The position numbers and the translations under genes were made by a program. Below are positions 1-5,973 of a stretch of 10,328 nt of DNA, piece by piece. Location of the stretch: NCBI GenBank assembly GCA_900765185.1, contig CAAFQT010000009.1, forward strand, positions 1-10,328, written 5' to 3'. Each line of letters begins with the position of its first letter. The stretch's first letter is position 1. The notes below the pieces were generated by a model. The model did not search any database, had not been told where the DNA came from, and saw nothing but the letters and a program-made list of their open reading frames with translations. Origin of the DNA: an uncultured Collinsella sp. Lineage in GTDB: Bacteria; Actinomycetota; Coriobacteriia; Coriobacteriales; Coriobacteriaceae.

Positions 1-85
1 CGAGGCCATTGACGTGGCCGATGCTGCGGATGAGGGCGCCGAGGTTGTCGATGCGGCGGATGCCGAGACCTCGGAGGGCGAGTAA
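1..85 (+). CDS. C-terminal end of an upstream protein with acidic tail (possibly Obg GTPase)
   Basis: An open frame enters from the left edge (first complete codon at position 2) and stops at TAA 83-85, giving 27 residues ending DAADAETSEGE. The tail is almost wholly Ala, Asp, Glu, Val and Gly, with DAAD occurring twice, ten codons apart. It contains no catalytic motif, so it cannot be identified from sequence alone. The GTPase Obg often precedes nadD in Gram-positive bacteria, and actinobacterial Obg proteins can carry acidic C-terminal tails; Obg is therefore the best guess, by context only. The gap to nadD is 3 bases, and the nadD ribosome binding site (GGAGGG, 73-78) lies inside this gene, so the two are probably co-transcribed. 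Confidence is good for the coding frame and low for the identity. Confidence 0.6.
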   Translation, partial: EAIDVADAADEGAEVVDAADAETSEGE

Positions 86-88
86 GCC

Positions 89-766
89 ATGTCGCTGCGC
101 GGTGGAATCGGTCTGCCCGAGCTTCCTCTAGAGGACGGGCGGGAGTTTAGGCTCGGCATTATGGGCGGCACATTCGACCCGATTCATTACGGGCACTTGG
201 TGACTGCCGAGCAGGCGCGCGAGTCGCTCGACTTGGACGCTGTGCTCTTTATGCCGGCGGGCTCTCCTGCCTTTAAGCTTGACAAGCCGGTGACGCCTGC
301 CGAGGACCGTTATGCCATGACGGTCCTCGCCACCGCCGCGAACCCGGCCTTTTTGGCGAGCCGGTTCGAGATCGACCGTCCGGGCGTAACCTATACGGCC
401 GATACGCTTCATGCCCTTCGCGACTTTTACCCGCCGCAGGTAAAGCTCTACTTTATTACGGGCGCCGACGCGATTATCGATATTGTGACCTGGCATGATG
501 CCGAACGAATTGCTGAGCTTGCTACCTTTATTGCGGCGACGCGACCGGGCTTTGATATCGATACGGCGCGTGCCCGAATCAAAGAGTCGGGGCTGCCGTT
601 CGACGTGCGCTATATTCAGATTCCGGCGCTGGCGATCAGCTCGACGAACATTCGCAAGCGTGTTGCCCGCGGTATGAGCGTGCGCTATCTTACGAGCGAG
701 TCCGTGCTCGGCTACATTCGCAAACGCAGGCTATATGCCGATTTGGGCCAAGAAGATTTTGAGTGA
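89..766 (+). CDS. nadD: Nicotinate-nucleotide adenylyltransferase
   Basis: NadD transfers AMP from ATP to nicotinate mononucleotide, forming deamido-NAD, the penultimate step of NAD synthesis in the cytoplasm. The 225-residue protein shows the nucleotidyltransferase signature GGTFDPIHYGH at residues 26-36 (HxGH-type motif, H33 and H36) and the second ATP-binding motif ISSTNIR at 183-189. FITGADAIIDIVTWHD near 122-137 is typical of NadD and separates it from the related coaD family. About 20 residues precede the first strand, slightly more than usual. The ATG start has GGAGGG at 73-78, 10 bases upstream. It lies 3 bases after the preceding gene and 12 bases before yqeK, consistent with one operon. 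Family assignment is secure. Confidence 0.96.
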   Translation: MSLRGGIGLPELPLEDGREFRLGIMGGTFDPIHYGHLVTAEQARESLDLDAVLFMPAGSPAFKLDKPVTPAEDRYAMTVLATAANPAFLASRFEIDRPGVTYTADTLHALRDFYPPQVKLYFITGADAIIDIVTWHDAERIAELATFIAATRPGFDIDTARARIKESGLPFDVRYIQIPALAISSTNIRKRVARGMSVRYLTSESVLGYIRKRRLYADLGQEDFE

Positions 767-778
767 TGGGGGTCTACG

Positions 779-1387
779 TTGTCGGTAGAGGATCAGTTTG
801 AGGGCGATGAGCGCGCGCTGCTCAAGCGCATTCAAGAGCTGCTCGATGTTCGCATGAAGGATAAGCGCAAGCGCTATGTGCATTCGCTGGGTGTTGCCGA
901 GACCGCACTTCATCTGGCCGAGGTCTACGGCGTCGACCGCTTTGATGCCGCTGCCGCCGGTCTGATCCATGACTGGGACAAAGTGCTCTCCGACGACGAG
1001 CTGGTCACGCGCGCTCTGCATTACGGCATTAAGATTGCCGGCTCTCCTTCCGCCGCGACGCCGCTTTTGCATGGCCCTGTTGCCGCCTATGAGCTTCCGC
1101 AGCTTTTTCCCGAGCTGTCGCCGGCCGTTTTCCAGGCTGTCGACCGTCACACCGTGGGTGCCTGCGACATGACGCCGCTCGATATGGTGGTCTTTGTGGC
1201 CGATGCCATCGAGCCCAACCGCCACGGCGACTATGCACATGCGCTGCGCAAGATGGTGGGGGAGTCGACGCTCGACGAGTTGTTCTTCTCCTGTTTTGCG
1301 CAGGGTCTGGTCTATGTGATCCAGTCCGGGCGCTATCTTTATCCCACGGCTATTTCGATTTACAACCATTACGCCCAGCTGCGCTAG
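779..1387 (+). CDS. yqeK: YqeK-family HD hydrolase, predicted symmetrical Ap4A hydrolase
   Basis: This is a 202-residue HD-superfamily metal-dependent phosphohydrolase. YqeK proteins from Gram-positive bacteria cleave diadenosine tetraphosphate symmetrically to ADP and so control alarmone levels. The metal-ligand pattern is visible: H35 (RYVHSLGV), H64-D65 (LIHDWDK), H98 (LLHGP), H124 (VDRHTVG) and D142 (VADAIEPNR). The HD motif reads HDWDK where many relatives have HDxAK, a small departure that spares the ligands. The start is TTG at 779, chosen because GGGGG at 768-772 lies 6 bases upstream and no better start keeps the N-terminal helix. It sits between nadD and rsfS, the conserved yqeJ-yqeK-yqeL order. 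Family is firm; substrate is by homology. Confidence 0.92.
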   Translation: MSVEDQFEGDERALLKRIQELLDVRMKDKRKRYVHSLGVAETALHLAEVYGVDRFDAAAAGLIHDWDKVLSDDELVTRALHYGIKIAGSPSAATPLLHGPVAAYELPQLFPELSPAVFQAVDRHTVGACDMTPLDMVVFVADAIEPNRHGDYAHALRKMVGESTLDELFFSCFAQGLVYVIQSGRYLYPTAISIYNHYAQLR

Positions 1388-1414
1388 CTCGGGCTGTCTA
1401 GAAAGAGGTATTCC

Positions 1415-1870
1415 ATGGCCGACGAGACCATGACCGACGAGCAGATTCTTGAAGGTGTGGAGCACAAGAGCTTCGTCGCCACGTCCGACCGCACTGCCGC
1501 CTCGCTGTCTGCGAGCGGTGTCGCCGCCGAGGATGTCGCCCGCGCCGCCGCGCAGGCCGCCTACGACAAGAAGGGCGAGGACGTTCAGGTGCTCGACCTG
1601 ACCGAGCTTTCCGACGTATGCGACTACTTTGTGCTTGCCACCGGTACCAACAACCGCCAGGTCGATTCGATCGTCGACGAGATCGAGGAGAAGGTCGCTG
1701 AGGCTTGCGGTGAGCATCCGTTCTCCATCGAGGGCCGCGAGCAGAAGACCTGGATGCTCATGGACTACGGTTCGGTCGTCGTCCACGTCTTCACTCCCGA
1801 AGCCCGCGACTTCTACCGCCTAGAAAAGCTCTGGGGTGACGCCCCCCAGCTCCCCCTCGACCTCCTCTAG
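1415..1870 (+). CDS. rsfS: Ribosomal silencing factor RsfS (Iojap family)
   Basis: RsfS binds protein uL14 on the large ribosomal subunit and blocks joining of the small subunit, lowering translation during starvation. The 151-residue protein has the family core from about residue 42 on: VLDLTELSDVCDYFVLATG (59-77), EGREQKTWMLMDYGSVVVHVF (106-126 region) and the C-terminal FYRLEKLWGDAP (133-144). About 40 N-terminal residues before the core are acidic and Ser/Thr/Ala rich, an extension beyond the usual 105-120 residues. A second in-frame ATG at codon 6 is possible, but AAAGAGG at 1402-1408 sits 6 bases from the ATG at 1415. It is the last gene of the nadD-yqeK-rsfS group and is followed by an intrinsic terminator. 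Confidence 0.95.
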   Translation: MADETMTDEQILEGVEHKSFVATSDRTAASLSASGVAAEDVARAAAQAAYDKKGEDVQVLDLTELSDVCDYFVLATGTNNRQVDSIVDEIEEKVAEACGEHPFSIEGREQKTWMLMDYGSVVVHVFTPEARDFYRLEKLWGDAPQLPLDLL

Positions 1871-1913
1871 TGGCTCATTTGATACGGGGCTTTTAGCTAG
1901 CCTCGCGCATTTC

Positions 1914-1956
1914 GCCGGGCAGTTGCGGTTTTCCGTACCTGCCTGGCTTTCTTTTT
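1914..1956 (+). terminator. Rho-independent terminator after rsfS
   Basis: GCCGGGCAG (1914-1922) pairs over nine positions with CTGCCTGGC (1939-1947), with one G-U wobble. The 16-base loop can fold further through CGG and CCG. The U-rich tract TTTCTTTTT follows directly at 1948-1956. The stem is strong and the tract lies on the plus-strand side only, so it terminates the nadD-yqeK-rsfS transcript. On the minus strand the hairpin is not followed by a T run, so it is not a clear terminator for dinB, which ends at 1969 and converges on it. Confidence 0.85.
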
Positions 1957-1968
1957 GCCCAAAGGCGG

Positions 1969-3222
1969 TTAATCGTTGAAGCGGGATTGGCGGCCGAAGG
2001 ATAGGGCGGTGTCGCCGAATTTGTCTCGGACGGCGTCGATGGCGACGGACAGGTCGCGTCGGTCGCTGGACTGCGCTCCACGGTCATCGACTTCGCAGAA
2101 CAGGTCGGTCTGGATGCCGCCTTGGTGGTTGAAGTCGCTCATGCCGATGCCGGCTAGGCGCACGTGCATGCCTTCCTGCCAGATGTTATCGAGCAGCTCG
2201 AGCGCTACGGCCACAAAGATATTCTCGTCATCGGTGGGATGGGGAAGCCTGCGCTGTGCCGTGCGTCCGCTGCCGTAAGAGTATTTGAGCTTGAGCGTCA
2301 CGGTGCCGCCCGTAAGCCCCTGGCGGCGCAGGCGACGTCCAACCGACTCGCCCAGCAGCGCAATCGCCGCCTCGATATCCCTGCGCTCAGTCAAATCTTT
2401 CGCAAAGGTGCGTTCATTGCTGACCGACTTGACCTCGCGCTCCTCATCCAGACTTGTGACCTCGGAAACTTCGAGACCCAGCGCACGTTGGCGCATACGC
2501 TCGCCGTTGACGCCAAAAATCGAGGCCAGCGTGGACTCCGGCGCACGCGACAGCTCGCCAAGCGTGTAGATACGCATGCGGCGTAGCCGCTCCTCGGCCG
2601 AGCGACCGATGCCGCTCATGGCAGACACCGGCAGCGCGGCCAAAAATCGCTGCTCCGTGCCGGGGCGCACAATGGTCAGGCCAAAGGGCTTGTCGCGCTC
2701 GCTCGCGATTTTGGCCACCGTCTTGTTGCAGCCGACGCCAATGGAGCACGTCACCCCCAGTGCCGCCACGCGGTCACTGATGCGTCGCGCGACCAGCAGC
2801 GGGTCTTCGGGCGCAAACCGGCCCGGCGTTATATCGATAAAGGCCTCGTCGATGGACACGCGCTCCACACGCGGCGTCTCGTCGGCGAGAATCGCCATGA
2901 CCTGCGCGCTCACCTCGCGGTAGCGATCAAAGTGCCCGTGCGTCCAAATGGCTTGCGGGCACAAGCGCCGCGCCTCGGCCGAGGCCATGGCAGAGTGCAC
3001 GCCAAAGCGACGCGCCTCGTATGAGCAGGTGGACACAACGCCGCGAGAATCGGCATCGCCACCCACGATGAGCGGCTTGCCGCGCCATTCGGGATGATCG
3101 AGCATTTCCACGCTCGCAAAAAACGCATCGAGGTCCATCAGGCCCACCGCCGGACCCGTCCAGGGAGGCGGCGTGACGCCCGTTGCATCCTCATAACCGT
3201 ATGTATGTTCGCGTCTTTCCAT
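1969..3222 (-). CDS. dinB: DNA polymerase IV, Y-family translesion polymerase
   Basis: This is a low-fidelity polymerase that copies across damaged template bases. In the 417-residue product the catalytic acidic residues are D30 and D32 (MDLDAFFASVEM) and D125-E126 (SIDEAFID); F35 matches the steric-gate position that excludes ribonucleotides. IGVGCNKTVAKIASERDKP (161-179) is the palm/fingers signature. A helix-hairpin-helix region (SGIGRSAEERLRR, 203-215) and the little-finger domain follow. QTDLF at 371-375 fits the beta-clamp binding consensus. About 28 residues precede the first catalytic strand, against about 7 in E. coli DinB. No Shine-Dalgarno precedes the ATG; a -10-like TATACT lies 6 bases upstream, suggesting a leaderless mRNA. 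The gene is monocistronic and opposite to its neighbours. Regulation by LexA is possible but unproven. Confidence 0.96.
   Translation of the reverse strand: MERREHTYGYEDATGVTPPPWTGPAVGLMDLDAFFASVEMLDHPEWRGKPLIVGGDADSRGVVSTCSYEARRFGVHSAMASAEARRLCPQAIWTHGHFDRYREVSAQVMAILADETPRVERVSIDEAFIDITPGRFAPEDPLLVARRISDRVAALGVTCSIGVGCNKTVAKIASERDKPFGLTIVRPGTEQRFLAALPVSAMSGIGRSAEERLRRMRIYTLGELSRAPESTLASIFGVNGERMRQRALGLEVSEVTSLDEEREVKSVSNERTFAKDLTERRDIEAAIALLGESVGRRLRRQGLTGGTVTLKLKYSYGSGRTAQRRLPHPTDDENIFVAVALELLDNIWQEGMHVRLAGIGMSDFNHQGGIQTDLFCEVDDRGAQSSDRRDLSVAIDAVRDKFGDTALSFGRQSRFND
3198..3211 (-). promoter_or_regulatory. Possible LexA (SOS) box inside the start of dinB
   Basis: On the minus strand 3211-3198 reads CGAACATACATACG, matching 12 of 14 positions of the Gram-positive SOS consensus CGAACRNRYGTTYG. 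Both mismatches are in the second half-site, so dyad symmetry is imperfect. It spans codons 4-9 of dinB and, if the transcript is leaderless, lies about 10-25 bases downstream of the start, where a repressor could block transcription. DinB is a frequent LexA target, but one imperfect coding-region match is weak evidence. Confidence 0.25.
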
Positions 3223-3228
3223 GTCATG

Positions 3229-3234
3229 AGTATA
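3229..3234 (-). promoter_or_regulatory. Candidate leaderless -10 element for dinB
   Basis: On the minus strand, TATACT (3234 down to 3229) matches the TANNNT -10 form. It is followed by six bases (CATGAC) and then the dinB ATG at 3222, so transcription would begin at or next to the start codon. No purine-rich ribosome binding site is present in this interval, which agrees with leaderless translation, common in actinobacteria. There is no convincing -35 hexamer 16-18 bases upstream. This is an inference from spacing and motif only. Confidence 0.45.
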
Positions 3235-3338
3235 CCGCGCAGCTCATGTGGGGTGCGTGTATGTGCTTGCAAATCCCGAATTCTTGTCTAAGATATGGAT
3301 TTGCCCTCGACTACACCGAAGAAGTTGGTCTCACGGAC

Positions 3339-3367
3339 TTCACCTGCCCGCGTCGATGGCGTATTAT
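3339..3367 (+). promoter_or_regulatory. Candidate promoter of the rpsP operon
   Basis: TTCACC (3339-3344) and TATTAT (3362-3367) are separated by exactly 17 bases and match the sigma-70-type consensus at 4 of 6 and 5 of 6 positions. Transcription would start near 3374, leaving a leader of about 50 bases before the rpsP TTG. A weaker alternative further upstream is TTGCAA (3267-3272) with TAAGAT (3289-3294), spacing 16. Both lie in the divergent dinB-rpsP gap. The assignment rests on consensus and spacing alone. Confidence 0.5.
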
Positions 3368-3389
3368 GTTCAACTGTTTGTTTGTAGTT

Positions 3390-3404
3390 GCAGCCTAAAG
3401 CTGC
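3390..3404 (+). other. Small hairpin in the rpsP leader
   Basis: GCAGC (3390-3394) pairs with GCTGC (3400-3404) around a CTAAA loop, ending 6 bases before the rpsP Shine-Dalgarno sequence. Just upstream, CAACT (3371-3375) can pair with AGTTG (3386-3390); the two stems share G3390, so they can only stack or compete at that base. The function is unknown. It could insulate the 5' end or tune rpsP translation, but no known ribosomal-protein leader motif is recognised. Confidence 0.35.
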
Positions 3405-3410
3405 TTGGTT

Positions 3411-3417
3411 GGAGGAG
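3411..3417 (+). promoter_or_regulatory. Ribosome binding site deciding the rpsP start
   Basis: GGAGGAG is a near-perfect Shine-Dalgarno sequence placed 6 bases before TTG at 3424. It selects that TTG over the in-frame TTG at 3388, which lies upstream of the site, has no ribosome binding site of its own and would add twelve residues foreign to the bS16 family. Confidence 0.9.
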
Positions 3418-3423
3418 TTTCCT

Positions 3424-3765
3424 TTGGCAGTCAAGATTCGCCTTGCTCGTCACGGCGCTAAGAAGCGTCCGTACTACCGTGTCGTCGTCGCCGATTCCCG
3501 CGCCCCGCGTGACGGTCGTATCATCGAGGAGGTTGGCCGCTACAACCCGATGACCGCCCCCAAGACCATCAACCTCGACCTCGAGAAGATCGCCGACTGG
3601 CAGTCCAAGGGCGCTCAGCTCACCGACGCTGTCGCCGCTCTGGTCAAGGCCGCCAACGAGGGCGAGAAGACCGAGGCCGTCGTCAAGAAGTCCAAGAAGC
3701 AGCTCGCCAAAGAGGCCGAGGCCGCTAAGGCTGCCGCTGAGGCCGCTGAGGGCGCCGAGGAGTAA
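3424..3765 (+). CDS. rpsP: 30S ribosomal protein bS16
   Basis: bS16 is a small-subunit protein that binds 16S rRNA early in 30S assembly. The 113-residue product starts MAVKIRLARHGAKKRPYYRV, the family N-terminus, with DSRAPRDGRIIEEVGRYNP at 24-42 and LDLEKIADWQSKGAQLTDAV at 51-70. The fold is complete by about residue 80. Residues 81-113 form an extra Lys-rich then Ala/Glu-rich tail (KKSKKQLAKEAEAAKAAAEA), likely helical and exposed; such tails occur in actinobacterial bS16. The start is TTG, fixed by the GGAGGAG site. It is first in the operon with khpA, rimM, trmD and lepB; khpA begins 3 bases after its stop. Confidence 0.97.
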   Translation: MAVKIRLARHGAKKRPYYRVVVADSRAPRDGRIIEEVGRYNPMTAPKTINLDLEKIADWQSKGAQLTDAVAALVKAANEGEKTEAVVKKSKKQLAKEAEAAKAAAEAAEGAEE

Positions 3766-3768
3766 ATC

Positions 3769-4053
3769 GTGCCTGAGGTTGACGCTGCACAGCTCGAGGG
3801 TGAGGCAATGCTCTCAGATCGCATCGCCGATCTCGTCGAATATCTCGTTGTTCAGATCGTCGACGACCCGGATTCCGTGAGCCTTGAGGTCATCGATGGT
3901 GACGACGCCTCTACGATTGAGGTTTCGGTTGCCGAGGATGACGTCGCTAAGGTCATCGGCCGTCGTGGCCGTACCATCAAGGCCATTCGCACGCTCGCCC
4001 GTGCACTGGCCGCTCGCCTCGACACTGCTGTCGAGGTAGAGGTTCTGGGCTAG
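3769..4053 (+). CDS. khpA: KH-domain RNA-binding protein KhpA
   Basis: This small cytoplasmic RNA-binding protein carries a single type II KH domain. In several Gram-positive bacteria KhpA pairs with KhpB (Jag/EloR) and influences cell elongation and RNA metabolism. The 94-residue product has LVEYLVVQIVDDPDSVSLEV at 22-41 and the KH GxxG loop in VIGRRGRTIKAIRTL (62-76; GRRG 64-67). The start is GTG at 3769, supported by GAGGAG at 3757-3762, six bases upstream. An ATG at 3808 would give an 81-residue form nearer the usual size, but its purine tract is only 2 bases away. The position between rpsP and rimM is the conserved location of this family. Confidence 0.93.
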   Translation: MPEVDAAQLEGEAMLSDRIADLVEYLVVQIVDDPDSVSLEVIDGDDASTIEVSVAEDDVAKVIGRRGRTIKAIRTLARALAARLDTAVEVEVLG

Positions 4054-4057
4054 GACC

Positions 4058-4579
4058 TTGAGGTCCCAGTACAAAAACATCGCCCGTGTGGTCAAGCCGC
4101 ACGGAAGGAAGGGGGAGGTCCTCGCGCAGCCGCTGCGGGGGCTTCCTTCTGTATTGGAGCCGGGTATGCGCGTCGCCCTGACGCCGCCGGCGCTCAAGCG
4201 TGACCGCTTTTGCACGGTCATGTCCGTCACCGATACGGGCTATGGCGATCTGGTCTCGTTCGAGGGCATTGACGACTTGACGGCCGCCGAGGGCATCACC
4301 GGATGCTATGTGCTGGCTGACCGTGACGACTTTGAGCTCGATTCGCTCGACGCCGCCTATACCGACCTGATGGGTCGCGAGGTGGTCGATGAGCGCTTTG
4401 GGTCGCTCGGAACGATTGCCGAGATCATGTCGACGCCCGCTAACGATGTTTGGGTTGTCGAGGGCGATCGGTACGGCGAGGTACTGATTCCCGTGATCGA
4501 GCAGGTTGTGCTCGATCTCCCCGACACAGGAACAATTTCCGTCCACGTTATGGACGGCCTGATCGATATGGACAAGTAG
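4058..4579 (+). CDS. rimM: Ribosome maturation factor RimM
   Basis: RimM binds protein uS19 and aids maturation of the 30S head. The 173-residue protein has the N-terminal RimM domain (about 6-90), opening IARVVKPHGRKGEVLAQPL (8-26), which contains the family KPHGxxGEV signature. A C-terminal PRC-barrel follows (about 100-170), with DLMGREVVDERFGSLGTIAE (103-122) and VLIPVIEQVVLDLP (142-155). The start is TTG at 4058, 4 bases after the khpA stop. The ribosome binding site is weak: AGGA at 4052-4055 is too close and GAGGTAGAGG at 4033-4042 is 15 bases away. Translation therefore probably depends on coupling to khpA. No alternative start lies before the conserved signature. Confidence 0.95.
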   Translation: MRSQYKNIARVVKPHGRKGEVLAQPLRGLPSVLEPGMRVALTPPALKRDRFCTVMSVTDTGYGDLVSFEGIDDLTAAEGITGCYVLADRDDFELDSLDAAYTDLMGREVVDERFGSLGTIAEIMSTPANDVWVVEGDRYGEVLIPVIEQVVLDLPDTGTISVHVMDGLIDMDK

Positions 4580-4589
4580 GGAGGACAAC

Positions 4590-5348
4590 ATGCTGATCGA
4601 GACCCTTTCGGTCTTTCCCGAGATGTTTGAGCCCGTCATGTCCACATCGATCTTGGGCCGCGCCCGCAAGGCCGGCCTTTTTGATTTTAAGGCGTATAAC
4701 CTGCGCGACTGGACGCACGACCGCCATCGTACCGTCGATGACGAGCCGTACGGCGGCGGGCAGGGCATGCTCATGAAGGTCGAGCCTATCGCAGAGGCCA
4801 TCGAGGCCATTAGCGCAGAGGGTCCCAAGCCCACTGTGGTGTTCTTTACCCCCTGTGGCGAGCCCTTTACGCAGCATGTGGCCGAGCGCCTGCTCAAAAG
4901 TGAGCGCCTGTTGTTTGTGTGCAGTCGCTACGAGGGCGTCGACGAGCGTGCGTATGCGTATGCCGATGAGCGTCTGTCGATCGGCGACTACGTGCTTACG
5001 GGCGGCGAGCTTCCCGCTATGGTCGTTGCCGATGCCGTTGTACGCCTGATTCCCGGCGCCCTGGGCGACGAGATGAGCAATGTGGACGAGTCGTTCTCGA
5101 CCGCCGAGGACGGAGGCCTGCTCGAGTACGCGCAGTACACCCGTCCCGCCGAGTTCAACGGCGAGGGCGTGCCGCCGGTGCTCGTGAGCGGCGATCACGC
5201 CAAGGTCGATGCCTGGCGTCGCAAGAACGCCATCGAGCGCACCTGCCGCTGGCGTCCCGATCTGATCGAGACGGCGCGGTTGACGCCCGAGGAGCGCGCT
5301 TACGCGCAAGAGATCCTTGACGCTTCGTATTCGCAGAGCGAGGAGTGA
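4590..5348 (+). CDS. trmD: tRNA (guanine37-N1)-methyltransferase
   Basis: TrmD methylates N1 of G37, 3' of the anticodon, using S-adenosylmethionine, and so prevents +1 frameshifting. It is a homodimeric SPOUT enzyme with a trefoil-knot cofactor site. In the 252-residue product the key segments are DDEPYGGGQGMLMKVEP (50-66), LFVCSRYEGVDER (108-120), the knot region SIGDYVLTGGELPAM (130-144), R152 in VRLIPG, and EYAQYTRPAEFNG (179-191). VSGDHAKVDAWRRKNA (199-214) is the C-terminal family motif. ATG at 4590 has GGGAGG at 4579-4584, five bases upstream, overlapping the last base of the rimM stop codon. The length matches the family. Confidence 0.97.
   Translation: MLIETLSVFPEMFEPVMSTSILGRARKAGLFDFKAYNLRDWTHDRHRTVDDEPYGGGQGMLMKVEPIAEAIEAISAEGPKPTVVFFTPCGEPFTQHVAERLLKSERLLFVCSRYEGVDERAYAYADERLSIGDYVLTGGELPAMVVADAVVRLIPGALGDEMSNVDESFSTAEDGGLLEYAQYTRPAEFNGEGVPPVLVSGDHAKVDAWRRKNAIERTCRWRPDLIETARLTPEERAYAQEILDASYSQSEE
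5341..5345 (+). promoter_or_regulatory. Ribosome binding site deciding the lepB start
   Basis: AGGAG lies at the 3' end of trmD, 5 bases before the ATG at 5351. An in-frame GTG at 5345 would overlap both this site and the trmD stop codon, so the ATG is preferred. Confidence 0.75.
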
Positions 5349-5350
5349 GA

Positions 5351-5914
5351 ATGGTTCCATCGCAGCATTCCGCGTTGAGGGGCGCTTTTGAGTGGATCGC
5401 GGTCATCGCGATCGCACTGGTCGCCACCTTCTTGATTCGCTCGTTTGTGGTCGAGCCCTTTGTGGTGCCCACCGGCTCCATGGAGTCCACGATCGAGATT
5501 GGCGACCAGATCCTGGCACAAAAGGTGAGCCTCGAGCTCGGTCAGCCCGTCAAGCAGGGCGATATCGTGGTGTTTCACAACCCCGATGGCACCTCCGAGC
5601 ATGATGTTCTTGTCAAGCGTGTTATTGCCACGGCCGGCCAGACGGTCGACCTGCAGGATGGCAAGGTGGTCGTTGACGGCCAAGCGCTCGACGAGGATTA
5701 TACGACGGGCATGAGCTGGCCGCTTTCGGTCCAAGCGCCCGGCGCTCAGGTAAGCTATCCCTACACGGTTCCCGACGGGTGCGTGTGGGTGATGGGCGAC
5801 AACCGCGAAAACTCTGCCGACTCACGCTACTTTGGTCCCGTCGATCGCTCTGATTTGATCGCTGTGGCGCTTGTGCGCTACTGGCCGCTCAACCGCATCG
5901 GCGCTATCGACTAA
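5351..5914 (+). CDS. lepB: Signal peptidase I
   Basis: This membrane-bound serine protease removes signal peptides from exported proteins using a Ser-Lys dyad. The 187-residue product has one N-terminal membrane segment (about 14-34, FEWIAVIAIALVATFLIRSF). Box B is PTGSMEST with nucleophile S43 and box D includes the general base K89 (VLVKRVIATAGQ). Box E is MGDNRENSADSRYFGPV (148-164). The catalytic domain should face the outside of the membrane. The length suits Gram-positive SipS-type enzymes. The start is ATG 5351, two bases after the trmD stop. Many actinobacteria carry rplS between trmD and lepB; here it is absent. No clear terminator follows, so read-through into glyQ is possible. Confidence 0.96.
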   Translation: MVPSQHSALRGAFEWIAVIAIALVATFLIRSFVVEPFVVPTGSMESTIEIGDQILAQKVSLELGQPVKQGDIVVFHNPDGTSEHDVLVKRVIATAGQTVDLQDGKVVVDGQALDEDYTTGMSWPLSVQAPGAQVSYPYTVPDGCVWVMGDNRENSADSRYFGPVDRSDLIAVALVRYWPLNRIGAID

Positions 5915-5921
5915 AAACCGC

Positions 5922-5927
5922 TATAGT
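5922..5927 (+). promoter_or_regulatory. Weak -10 candidate upstream of glyQ
   Basis: TATAGT matches the -10 consensus at 5 of 6 positions and lies about 46 bases before the glyQ ATG. No recognisable -35 hexamer is found at 16-18 bases. The 59-base lepB-glyQ gap shows no intrinsic terminator and is too short for a T-box riboswitch, the usual regulator of glyQS in Firmicutes. Confidence 0.25.
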
Positions 5928-5973
5928 ACAGTACCTAACCGTGTAATCGTTTCGACGAGGGGATATTAGAGGC

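Noticed and set aside
731..1786. A 351-codon minus-strand open frame opposite yqeK and rsfS
   Set aside because: It mirrors conserved coding sequence across a gene boundary and shows no family motif.
3183..3398. Small plus-strand open frames in the dinB-rpsP intergenic region
   Set aside because: They overlap the dinB start and the rpsP promoter region, lack ribosome binding sites and show no recognisable protein features.
3388..3423. In-frame upstream TTG start giving a 125-residue bS16
   Set aside because: It lies upstream of the strong GGAGGAG site, has no ribosome binding site of its own and would add residues foreign to the family.
3808..3810. Internal ATG as the khpA start
   Set aside because: The purine tract is only two bases away, whereas GTG 3769 has GAGGAG at ideal spacing. 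The shorter form is not fully excluded.
5345..5347. GTG as the lepB start
   Set aside because: It overlaps the AGGAG ribosome binding site and the trmD stop; ATG 5351 has proper spacing.
5915..5973. T-box riboswitch before glyQ
   Set aside because: The 59-base gap is too short for a T-box, and I saw no specifier stem or antiterminator sequence.
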